From assembly GCA_028023455.1 (NCBI GenBank), contig JAQFVV010012489.1, positions 2,421,881-2,485,880 on the forward strand: a stretch of DNA of 64,000 bases. The letters run 5' to 3'. Below, in pieces: positions 24,964 to 34,482 of the stretch; positions within the stretch are counted from its first letter, which is position 1, and every line of letters begins with the position of its first letter. The translations under genes were made by a program, and so were the position numbers. The notes beneath the pieces are model-generated. The model saw only the letters and a list, made by a program, of their open reading frames with translations. It did not search any database and was not told the DNA's origin. This stretch comes from Epiperipatus broadwayi (taxonomy: Eukaryota; Onychophora; Udeonychophora; Euonychophora; Peripatidae).

Positions 24964-25163
24964 ACCATTCCTATAGCATTTACTGTAAGCTTTAGCAAGT
25001 GATAATAGATGCAAAATGATAGTGCTTATTAAATACATATCCTGTGCTGTCTTATGCTCATGGTTTTCATCAGTGAAAAGCTTTGAATTATGGAACAGTG
25101 CACCTAGACCTTCTTGCATCTATTATTACTTCATAAAGCTTACAGTAAATGGTATAAAGATGA
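24964..25163. repeat. Fold-back repeat, 50-bp arms
   Basis: The left arm 24964-25013 (TTTACTGTAAGCTTTAGCAA, AATAGATGCAA) pairs with the right arm 25114-25163, with four or five mismatches. The 100-nt loop has short open frames on both strands without recognisable content. Confidence 0.8.
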
Positions 25164-25975
25164 TTAAAAATTATGCTGTGACAACAGTAATAAGCTAAAA
25201 TCATGTGATCGAATCAGATGACATTTTATTGATCTAAATTTATGTGTAATAAAGAATATTATGCAATTTATATAGGATAACCCTTTCAAAATTAACAAAT
25301 ATCTCTCCTCAATGTAGTATAAAACTTCTTCTCTTTATACACCAATAATTAGACCAATTAGTTATTAAAACACAAAATATTTCCAATGTAGTTTTAATAA
25401 ATATTGAACTTGAAAATCTTATAGGGAATTAGTCTAAGATAAAGTTAAAACAATTACAAATTATCACTTTTATTTAGGTAGGATTACAGCAGTAATATTA
25501 TATAAGATTGTAAAGGATTATACATCAATCACATTATGCAAGATTGCAAACATAATGCAAACTATTTATCCTCCAATTCACAATATTTTCTGAAAGTGTT
25601 GGAAAAAATATATTACATAATATAATATTATATAATATTTCTACAATCTATATTTTATTTATTAAAACCATAAAAATAGTTCTTTAGTTATATATAGAAA
25701 TTATATTTTAATTCTAAAATAATTTTATGAATTAAAATCCTTTTATTTTCAACATAGTAAGCAATTATTTTTTTATATGCATTTTAGTAATGTTAATGTT
25801 TACAAAAAGTAATAAATATAATAATATGATTATAGATATAATTATCACACACATATAAATGGTTAATTAACGTCATGGAATTTAGTTCCTAGCAAACTAT
25901 TTATAAATTAATACAATAAGCTTCAATTTATAAAGGCGAAATCCTTCATATTCATAGCCTTAATATGTATTAAAC

Positions 25976-26099
25976 TCATTGTATGTCAAGGTTTGGTGGC
26001 CGAGTGGTCTGCACAGCTGCCTTACAAGCAGTTGTCCTGGGTTCGCGAGTTCGCTTCCCGGCCGATGCTTTGACACATGAAAAAAAAATTCATTGTATG
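25976..26099 (+). mobile_element. tRNA-derived SINE with 10-bp target duplication
   Basis: The A box TGGCCGAGTGG (25997-26007) is a perfect match to the tRNA consensus. The B-box region holds two overlapping versions, GGGTTCGCGAG and GAGTTCGCTTCCC (to 26059). The unit ends GCCGATGCTTTGACACATG plus an A-run. TCATTGTATG at 25976-25985 is repeated at 26090-26099, which is the target-site duplication. The SINE itself is 25986-26089. Confidence 0.88.
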
Positions 26100-27960
26100 C
26101 AAATTATGCAAAACAACTCAGACCATCCACTTTTTTGAAATTGCGGACCACGTGTCTTTTCTATTTATAGCATTTATGTCACTAGTAATGAAGTAAGCCT
26201 CCTTGATTTTCCATTTAGCATCATTTCTCCCAGTACACACTATCTCAGCCCTGGAGGGTTCAAATACATGATTTATAAATTATAATATATATAAATATAT
26301 TTTTGTAAAGAGTTTTATTATTATTGTTTTTTATTTTTTTAAGGTGGAATCAAGCATTTTTATTTTTAATAACAGCATATAATAATCATTTATGCATAGT
26401 AATTATCATCGTAGGATAGAATTTGCTTATTATTTGTACGTTGTAATACACGTGTGCGTACGTGTTTTTTAAGTTTTGATTTTTACTCACCCTCACTCTT
26501 TTTTTTGAATAATTTGAATATTAAATGTCAACATGCCAAAGCACAAATGAACTAATGTTAAATTCTAGAGTCGCATGATGATAGATATCCAGTTCAGAAA
26601 AAGTAAAGTAATATAAAGTATAAAGATTACTGGTTTCTGTTTTTTTTTTTTGCATTAATATGTGTGACTACCAGGACTTAGTGATTTGATTAACCAACTT
26701 TATTCAGCATATTATTATATTTACTTCATTCAATGTTATTCTTATTAATATGAATACTTCAAATTATTATTAGGGTTGTAATTTAGTGCTGTGGGAAAAT
26801 AGTAGAGCGAGAGTTTTAGATCGATCGTCAAGAAAGTAAAAAAAAACCAACAACGTTTAGTCAATTGAATGATATTTTTAATTTATAACTTTGCATGCTC
26901 TGATGTCACATGACATTTTCAGATTGATTGATTTCAATAGTTTTCATTAAAATGTGCTTAAAATAAGTTACACGTTGACTTAGTAAAAACAAATAGAAGA
27001 GTGCGTTAATAGAATGATGGACAAAGAACTAAACGTTCCTCAAGCCAAGATTAATTCATCCCATTATTATTTTTAAATATATATTTATTTATAAAGTATT
27101 TTTAAAAAGTTAATTCAAATCAATCTATTGATAACATACACTTTATGTAAAAAATAAACATTAACAATAATTTATTTATTAAAATATATATATAGGGTAT
27201 ACAAACACAGACTTTCACAAGACACACCACTCATCACTCTATTTTATAACACTGATACACTTGAACACATATATAAAATAAATGTATAAACAAATAGAAA
27301 CTTTACCAAGCTAAAAAATGCCTCTAGTAGACTGAATCTATAACAATCATTAATTTAAAATTTTTACTGCACGCTTTCATCAATCATTTATGAGGTAATA
27401 AATATATATTTTATCATCTTACCTACCAAAAATGTGTGTGGAGGGGGAAGGAGGAAGCAATCATTAATTAGTTAAATTATAATAGGACTAAAATTTCATA
27501 ATTTATTAAGAAAACATTTTTTTTCAATAGCAAAAATTACACTAGAAAATAAAAATTAATTTAACAAAAATCTTAACAATTTAAATCTGTTAGTATTTAT
27601 GAAAATTGTAAACAATATATTTATATTATAATCCATTTCTTTACCAGCTTGTCTATTTTGTATACAGATATTTTATAAAAAGCGATTGTGTGGAAGTTAA
27701 TGCCCCATAATCTTTCAAAATAAGTGCAAAAAAGAACAACATCTTTTATATCTTGGAATACGTGTCTTTTTTAAAAAAGCATTTGGGTGGAATTTGAAAT
27801 ATCAAAACTGTCATTAATTTATATGAGTATAATAAAGCCTTATGTTTTGTAATAAATATTGTCAAAATATGTGTAATAACACCTTTAAGATTTTAAAATG
27901 CGTTAAAATATTATATTCTAAATACTAAAAGGATTTTACATGCTTTTATATATCATAGAA
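26100..27960. other. AT-rich sequence, no supported gene
   Basis: Nothing coding was seen. Around 26440-26470 there is an alternating purine-pyrimidine patch (ACGTGTGCGTACGTG). Confidence 0.4.
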
Positions 27961-27964
27961 AAAA

Positions 27965-28044
27965 ATATACAATTTGTCAAATGCGTTGCAGACGGGTGTG
28001 GGTTCGCGTCCCGGCCGATGCTATGATATATGAAAAATATATAT
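27965..28044 (+). mobile_element. 5'-truncated SINE, split from its 3' flank by the LTR element
   Basis: The 3' portion of the SINE is present: GGGTTCGCGTCCC (B box), GGCCGATGCTATGATATATG and a short A/T tail. The upstream flank has ATATACAATTT (27965-27975). The same 11 bp occur right after the LTR element (37648-37658). This shows the SINE and its target duplication were in place before the LTR element landed in the SINE tail. Confidence 0.85.
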
Positions 28045-31000
28045 TGTAACATAAATAAATGATTGTTCAAAAGATATTACTATACCTGAGTAGTCCATAG
28101 AATGATCATAAGTTCAAAAATTAAATGATGATCAAAAGATATTAATAACCAGTATTATATGAAATCACGTGAGGGTGAGTACACTAATAATTCAATAAAA
28201 ATATAACTCAGGTATACAGGCAGTAGATCTCATCCACTTTCATTTCTTGGTTTGATGTTAAGTGCATGTTTAAACAAATACTAAGTGAATATGGTCTAGC
28301 AGGGCGCCACTAGATTATCTGAATCTAGACACGGTTATATCTGATAACCTTTCACATGTACCGGGTTTGAATCCCTTCTTGGTACTTTATTTATAAAAAA
28401 TGGAAGATTTTGCTTTTTGAGCCATATCACTATAAGCACTAATAGTTAGGTAAAGTAAAACATCTTTAAACCAAAGTGGAGTATATTAGACATAAATCAT
28501 TTCTCAGATCTTAACATAACAAATGTGTTTCAGTATTTTATAAGTTTACTAGCTCAGATTATATATAACTAATTTAGGATGGCAATTCACTCATCCTTGC
28601 ATGAAATAGATGATGGGATGTGGTTATAATAATACTAAGAAATCACTAAATATTATGAAATCAATATTTATTTATGGCCTTTAAACAGTTAAACAGCTCA
28701 TTAATTAAAAGGTTGATGACGATGATGATGATGATGATAATAATAACGATAATGACAAGGGTTTCAACTACAGCTCTAGGACTAAGCCTAAACATAAAAC
28801 TAAATTTTATAAAGAAATGCATAATTATTGCTTAATTTTAGCATACTTAATTATATCTTAAATAACCAATATTTAACCATTGATGATGATGAATAATCAC
28901 ACTTAACAAAGACTACACTTAATGAAATATATACGCCTCGTTTAATAAAACAAACTAATATTTATTACTACAGTTCTGACATATACATAAAAATTTCTAG
29001 ATAAATATGAAAATTGACATGAATAACAATAATAATAATTGATTATATAACAATCCTCAGATTAATTTTAAGTTCTTCCCCCTTTCCCTTCAAATGTATT
29101 TTGTATTAAGTTGGACGTCACATTAACCATGAAAAGTATTTCAAGACAAAAAATATTATCTGCTCATTAACACACATACTTAAAAAATCCAACATGTAAA
29201 TAGAAGAAAAAAAAATATTAGTAAAATTGAAAGAGCAAATTTTTAGAAAAGAGTTTTAAATTATTTTCTCCCCCCTCTCTTCTAAGCGCTGAAATCTATA
29301 CTGAACTTGAAACAAAATAATCTAATATTCTAATACTACTCATTATTCCACATTCACTTCCAATTATACACATATAAAAATATTATTATGTATGTGCGTG
29401 TTTTATCCCATAATAACAAAATATTATTAAAACCAAAATAATAATATTAGTTAAAACTAAAATCATAATACCATAAAAAAAAATTGTTTTACATATTCAT
29501 ATTTCATAACTGTAAAATTAATAAACATATAATTTTGATACATTCAAGATAATTTATGAAGCTCAAAGTTATTTTTAGTAAGACATTCTTGTTTTTAATT
29601 GATCTGAATAGTCTTTAAAAGTTCTTTAAATCAAATATACCACTTTATTGCTAAAATGTTTATTAAGACTGATATCATAAAGAAAATAGATATAAAAAGT
29701 CATATTACCGATCTTTTGCTTGTGACGAATTTCCAAGGGTTCAAACTTGTCTTGTATAATGCTTATATTTCTCAGCTACCATTTCCGTTTTACTGGGAAC
29801 AATCTCTTTCTTGAGGTTGATAACTATTTGATGATGGTGACTCTATTGAGGTTATTTGCGTTAGTGGATAATTTGGAAATCATTATATTAATTTTCTTCT
29901 CTTCTTGTCAAGCATGTGGATGAAATACAGCAGTTGTTTTCCCATTTGTAAATTTTCTTGAGTTTAAAATCAGTTGTTGTAACAATTAATTGGACTTGAT
30001 GATTAATATTTATCAGTAGATTAATTCATCTTCTTTGAATGCAGGTGAATGCTTTCTTACTTCTATTAAAACATCTTATTTATCTGGTCAGTTGAAAGGT
30101 GTAGAATATTATTTTAGACACATCTTTTCTTTCCTATGTGATGTGCAGCTTCCCCAGATGGTCTGGCAAATGGAATATACATATAATTTTTCTAGCCCGC
30201 CATCTCTTATATTTTCAACGTTCAATATTATAGTTTAATATCTGAATCAATCACAATAATAATAATCTAAGACAGCTTTTTATATCCAATTTTTAGCTAA
30301 CTTAACCAATCAGAGATAGCATCACTTGCTATTTTTGGACAAATTTGTTTTAATTAGATCTCTAATTTATTTTCAACTATATTAATTTTCAACTGAAAAG
30401 TTCAATCCTTTTTCCAGACACTTTTGTTTTAAAAAAAAAATAGACTCAATTCTTATTTCCTTTCTTTTGTTTTTTCTTTCTTTTTAACATCCAGGTAACA
30501 CTTCAAATCTTTGAGCTTCCTTCTTTAGATCTTGATAAGGCAATTTCAAAAATTATAGCTCCAAAGTGACAATCATTTACAAAAAATTTACTACAAAGAT
30601 CGATATCTGATTAAACAGATTTCCTCTTTTAACAAACAATTGTACAAAAAAAAATAATTTAACAGATTTAATACTTCCTTTTCTTTCAATATTTAGGAAA
30701 TGTAAAATTTTGTATGTAATGTACACACATTCTTCATTCTTTCAAATCATTCAGAAACTAACCTTAAATAATATAATTGCTAGCTTAGTAATTATAACCC
30801 AATTATTTAATTAAATCTGTAACTTTTAAATCCCACTTATAATTAAAGAAAAGCAAAATAAAAGTATAGAATAAGACATTAAAATTGATCAAGCATAGGT
30901 TAGTTTTAAAGAAAGTTAAAATGTTGAATATTTGAAATATAAAACAATTAAATAATTTACACATACATTGCCTATATGTATGCATTATAACTTTGCTTTT

Positions 31001-31254
31001 TAAAGAAAAATTAAATATTAAATAGTTTAAATGTGTGTATTATCTTTCTATCAACACACAAACAAGTAAAGCATGTAATTGTTGACCCATTCTTTCTCTG
31101 TTTAAAGCTTTTAGAACAGGACCTTGTAGGGTTTAAACTTGGATGTCCTACAACTTCCTTTATGGTTATATAAAATTGTGATGATGATTTTGTTTGACCT
31201 TTTCTACATGCACATTACTATAAATTTGGCTAGTGACCAAATTGTAATGGCACA
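28045..31254 (-). repeat. 3' long terminal repeat
   Basis: It is nearly identical to 34483-37645 from about 28139 onward. By eye I count fewer than a dozen substitutions plus homopolymer length changes. The first 95 bp on the plus strand, which are the U5 end in element sense, differ from the other LTR. It contains a tRNA-like segment at 28292-28395 and a GAT microsatellite near 28712-28750. Short open frames at 30035-30238 and 30803-30985 recur in the other LTR and look incidental. Confidence 0.92.
28292..28395 (+). repeat. tRNA-like SINE segment inside the 3' LTR
   Basis: The A-box-like TGGTCTAGCAGG (28292-28303) and B-box GGGTTTGAATCCC (28363-28375) are followed by TTGGTACTTTATTTATAAAAAA. 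The same unit is in the other LTR at 34679-34782, so it was already part of the element. It lies antisense to the element. Confidence 0.6.
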
Positions 31255-31255
31255 A

Positions 31256-31269
31256 CTTTCTCCCCCTTC
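31256..31269 (-). promoter_or_regulatory. Polypurine tract
   Basis: Read on the minus strand this is GAAGGGGGAGAAAG, placed one or two bases before the 3' LTR start (TGTGCC). Such tracts resist RNase H and prime plus-strand DNA synthesis in LTR elements. Its place and orientation fix the orientation of the element. Confidence 0.88.
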
Positions 31270-31419
31270 GGATAAAATCATCAGCACTTTTGTTTTAACT
31301 ATATTTTAAAAAAAAAAATCCTAACTAATAAATACACTAATAATAATAAACACTTATATATAAAAAAAAAATTTAACTACTGGTAAATATATCTTTCATT
31401 AAAAAAAAAAAATTTATTT

Positions 31420-31680
31420 GGAGATCTTTGCCAGGCTATTCTGCTGAAGTATAAGGGATCAAACTCCTAGCATTATAGGTCCCCTTATTCCCCTCAAGAG
31501 CAGCAAGCATAAAGGCATTTTCTCCTATTTTCTTGGTAATTTGGAATGGCTTTTTCTTTTCAAATCATATTGCGGTCTGCATAAAATTGCACATGTACAT
31601 CCAGTCCATTTTTAATATTTCCATTTTTCATCTTGACTGGATATTTATAAAATATATCCAGAGGATTTATTTTACATAAG
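31420..31680 (-). pseudogene. Integrase C-terminal tail remnant
   Basis: In minus sense, one base out of frame with the end of the gag-like frame, the sequence reads KKPFQITKKIGENAFML and then GTYNARSLIPY before a stop near 31433. This resembles the GPY/F-type module at the end of Gypsy integrases (GPF-x-I/V-xxx-IGxNAYxL .. N-x-x-x-L-x-PY). The preceding residues NPLDIFYKYPV recall the SPYELLYG-type region. It implies that the element once had pol and lost the middle. Confidence 0.6.
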
Positions 31681-33254
31681 CTCCTCTTACGAACTCCATT
31701 TAGAAATATGGACTCTTGGTACCTTATGTAATATGCCTTGAAGTTTTTCAGAGAGATTGACTCTCTGTACCATACATACTTTATTTTTAAATTTTCCAGA
31801 AAGATTGACTCTCTGTACCATATATAATTCATTCTTAAATCTTCCAGAGAGGTTGATTCTCTGGGCCACGTATAATTTATTTTTAAAATTTCTAGAAAGG
31901 TTGACTCTTTGTACCATATATAAGGCACATTTAAATTTTTAAGAGCATTTACATTTTTCAGAGAGATAGATTCTCTGTCCCATATGTAATGGACATTTAA
32001 ACTCTTCAGAGAGATTGACTCTCTGTGCCATGTATAATTTATTTTTAAACTCTCTAAAAATGTTGACTCTTTGTACCAAATATAAGGCACACTTAAATTT
32101 AACAGAGCATTTAAATTTTTCAGATTGATTGATTCTCTGTCTGATACACACTGGACATTTACATTTTTCAGAGAGATTGCCTCTCTGTACCAGATATAAC
32201 TTATTTTTGACTTTTCCAGAACAGTTGAATTTTTCAGAGAGATTTGGACATTTACATTTTTCAGAGAGATTGCCTCTCTATACCATATATAAGGTATCTC
32301 CAATCTATTTAAGAAGACAGATTTTTGAAACCACACATGCTGGTTAGTTACTAGATTGAGAACTACAGACAGTTGAAACTTTTGCTCTCTTTCTAAAATA
32401 ACTGGTTTCATCTCCCTTATTGCCTCTCTTAAATCAATCATCTTATCGGATGCATGAAGTTTTTCCTCCAACTCTCTTTTCCCTCTTTTCACTTCATGAT
32501 CTATCCCAATCTGCTCTTTGGTCATCATCTCATTTACTTTCTTTACTGAGAGATTAGATTTTATGGCTACTATTGGCCTTTCCACTTCTTGTGATCTACT
32601 CTCCTCTATCAGTATATTAGCTGATTTACCTATTTCTTCCTCTAATCTCTCGCTCCTTTCTCTATTATCAGTAGTCTGACAATCTAGCTTATCTTTTAAC
32701 ACTAGTGATCTTTGACTACCTTCTATTATGCTCTCTATGGATTGACATATCCTTTGTCCTAGACTTTCCATACTTTTCTTACTCTCTTCTCTTAGACTTT
32801 CTATATTTTTCTCCATCTTTTGTTCTAGATTTACCATACTTTTATTATTTTTCTCTATCTTTTGTTCTAGATTTACCATCCCTTGCTTATTATCTTCTAT
32901 ATTTTTCTCCATCTTTTGTTCTAGATTCTCTATCTTTTGTTCTAGATTTATCATACTTTGCTTACTCTCCTCTCTCATACTTCTGAGCATCTGCATTATC
33001 ATGTCCATGTCTGATGGTGCTATCTTTGCTATTTGAGCCTGGCCCACTTCTGACTCCTCATCTACTCTCACACTTGAGGCTGTATTACTGCTACTAACAT
33101 TAAAGGCATCTTCCTCTACTTCCTCTCTTTCCTTTTGTGTTTTTAAGAAAACCTCCCCATCCTCTTCTTCAGTATGAAAACGATCACTGATTCCTGGTAT
33201 TGGGGCACCTTCCTCTTCCATAACCTCTTCCATACTATAATTTAGTTCACTCAT
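31560..33254 (-). CDS. Gag-like coiled-coil protein, 564 codons, C-terminal part out of its old frame
   Basis: This is the only long open frame of the window. Residues 1-85 are acidic (MEEVMEEEG, a run with EEDGEVF). Residues 85-185 are repeats of a heptad-type unit such as NLEQKMEKNIE and REESKKSMESL, which predict a long coiled coil. Residues 185-290 remain charged and helical (ERLEEEIGKS, KRELEEKLHASDKM). From about residue 305 to 520 come ten 16-residue repeats of the YIWYRESISLKN type. In the neighbouring frame the same DNA reads GQRxxLSEKCKCP with CPVC, that is, zinc-knuckle spacing. So the current frame probably runs through an old knuckle array in the wrong phase. The last 45 residues run into the integrase-like tail. 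The likely ancestral role is a retrotransposon capsid/nucleocapsid protein. I found no pepsin-like protease or RT motif. The start at 33254 is the first ATG of the frame, about 1.2 kb from the primer binding site. Confidence 0.75.
   Translation of the reverse strand: MSELNYSMEEVMEEEGAPIPGISDRFHTEEEDGEVFLKTQKEREEVEEDAFNVSSSNTASSVRVDEESEVGQAQIAKIAPSDMDMIMQMLRSMREESKQSMINLEQKIENLEQKMEKNIEDNKQGMVNLEQKIEKNNKSMVNLEQKMEKNIESLREESKKSMESLGQRICQSIESIIEGSQRSLVLKDKLDCQTTDNRERSERLEEEIGKSANILIEESRSQEVERPIVAIKSNLSVKKVNEMMTKEQIGIDHEVKRGKRELEEKLHASDKMIDLREAIREMKPVILEREQKFQLSVVLNLVTNQHVWFQKSVFLNRLEIPYIWYREAISLKNVNVQISLKNSTVLEKSKISYIWYREAISLKNVNVQCVSDRESINLKNLNALLNLSVPYIWYKESTFLESLKINYTWHRESISLKSLNVHYIWDRESISLKNVNALKNLNVPYIWYKESTFLEILKINYTWPRESTSLEDLRMNYIWYRESIFLENLKIKYVWYRESISLKNFKAYYIRYQESIFLNGVRKRSLCKINPLDIFYKYPVKMKNGNIKNGLDVHVQFYADRNMI
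31735..32320 (-). repeat. Array of about ten 48-bp units, ancestral zinc knuckles
   Basis: Units repeat every 45-50 bp. Many contain the inverted repeat CAGAGAGATTGACTCTCTG (7-bp arms, 5-nt loop), so the RNA of each would form a small stem-loop. In minus sense one frame shows GQR, LSEKCKC and once CPVC (near 32150), which fits C-x2-C-x4-H-x4-C knuckles with most Cys and His lost. That frame stays largely open over 31687-31917 and 31939-32151. Confidence 0.7.
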
Positions 33255-34463
33255 GTTATAAAACTATGTATATCCCATCTGTACTTCCCTGACCATCAAA
33301 AATCCACACATCTTCTCCCTGTCTGACACCTATTCTGACCAACTGACTGATTTGATTTTCACCTTATTATGCATTTACAAATACAACAAAAAAAATTTTT
33401 TTAATATCCTTATTTAATGAACTACACAACAATAATCTATATAGTGCATGTCTGTCTGTAATAGCCCAAATTATACATTCATCCATTCTCCCAGAAATCC
33501 GACAGATATTGACAGTCCACAGAATGACTAGCAGTTCACAATCTTGAGATAAATAAAAGAATTCAGTCACAGCACTATAATCACACAATGCATCACGAGC
33601 ACTCAGAAGATCATCCCAATTCGATCACTATTAACTACCACAACCCTTGATTGAATGAAGCAAACTCTGTTGCAATAAAAGAACTATTAAGTCTTAGGGG
33701 CTAAGATAGATAAACTATGCCTTGCTCTCTCTCTTGGAGTCTTATGTGGCAAGTATCAAGGAATGCCCTGCTTATTATAGACTACAAAAACGAAACCTTG
33801 CTCTCTCTCTTGGAGACTTATAGGCTGGTATCATGGCAGGTCTGCTGTTAACTGCTTCATGATAAAATAAAGATAACATATAAATTGGGTTGGAGCAGTG
33901 AATGGGTTTGATCATTCATAAGTTACACGAAATACATAGCATTCTCAAGGCAATGACAAAACTCCTCACTCATCATCAAAACTGCAATCTAACCAACCAA
34001 ACTCCAACGATCAACCATCCAATCAAACCTCTAAAATCATAGACTTTTTACAAAATGAACTCCCCAAACACACATGAGACTACTATTCCATAATTCAACA
34101 CTATTACTATGCCTATCCTATCTGGCAATAAATCATTTTAATGTTCCACAAAAAAAAATCTATTATTTATTTCACCTTTGTCTTAAGTTGTGATATTCAT
34201 CTCTATTTTCAAAATTGATAAAAAAAAAAAAAAAACTAAGCTGTTTTATGGCTGTACCCATTTTATCATCATCAATGAAAAATTAAATCATATTAAACAT
34301 CATCATTTAAAATAAGACTGTTTGGCCAAGAAAATTTTGTAAGACAAAAAAAATTTTTTACTGAAAAAAAAAAATTTTACTAAAAAAAAATTTCTCTATT
34401 TTTAACCACACATCTCCCATCACTCTATAGACTCTCTTTTTCAGGTATATGGTAAAATATCAG
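33255..34463 (-). other. Element leader between primer binding site and gag
   Basis: It is non-coding. A direct repeat based on CCTTGCTCTCTCTCTTGGAG occurs at about 33719-33763 and 33795-33843, about 76 bp apart. Leader repeats of this kind could serve RNA packaging, but that is only a guess. Several A/T homopolymers lie at 34148-34395. Confidence 0.6.
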
Positions 34464-34481
34464 GCCCCAGTTGGGTGTCCA
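34464..34481 (-). promoter_or_regulatory. Primer binding site
   Basis: In minus sense it reads TGGACACCCAACTGGGGCC, starting one base after the LTR end ATGTTACA. The leading TGG pairs with the CCA end of a tRNA primer. The pattern TGGxxxCCCAACxxGGGGC is common in Gypsy-type elements. I do not assign the tRNA. Confidence 0.8.
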
Positions 34482-34482
34482 T

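Noticed and set aside
25990-26060. Functional tRNA gene
   Set aside because: The A and B boxes are good, but the acceptor stem does not close, the B-box region is doubled and the unit has an A-rich tail and target duplication, so it is a SINE.
30035-30985. Two short frames repeated in both LTRs (also 36424-36627 and 37194-37376)
   Set aside because: Their conservation follows from the LTR duplication itself; they show no known motif and no coding-type substitution pattern can be judged from so few differences.
31757-32986. Plus-strand frames opposite the gag-like gene (31757-31942, 32129-32347, 32705-32986)
   Set aside because: They are mirror readings of the repeat units and heptad repeats on the minus strand.
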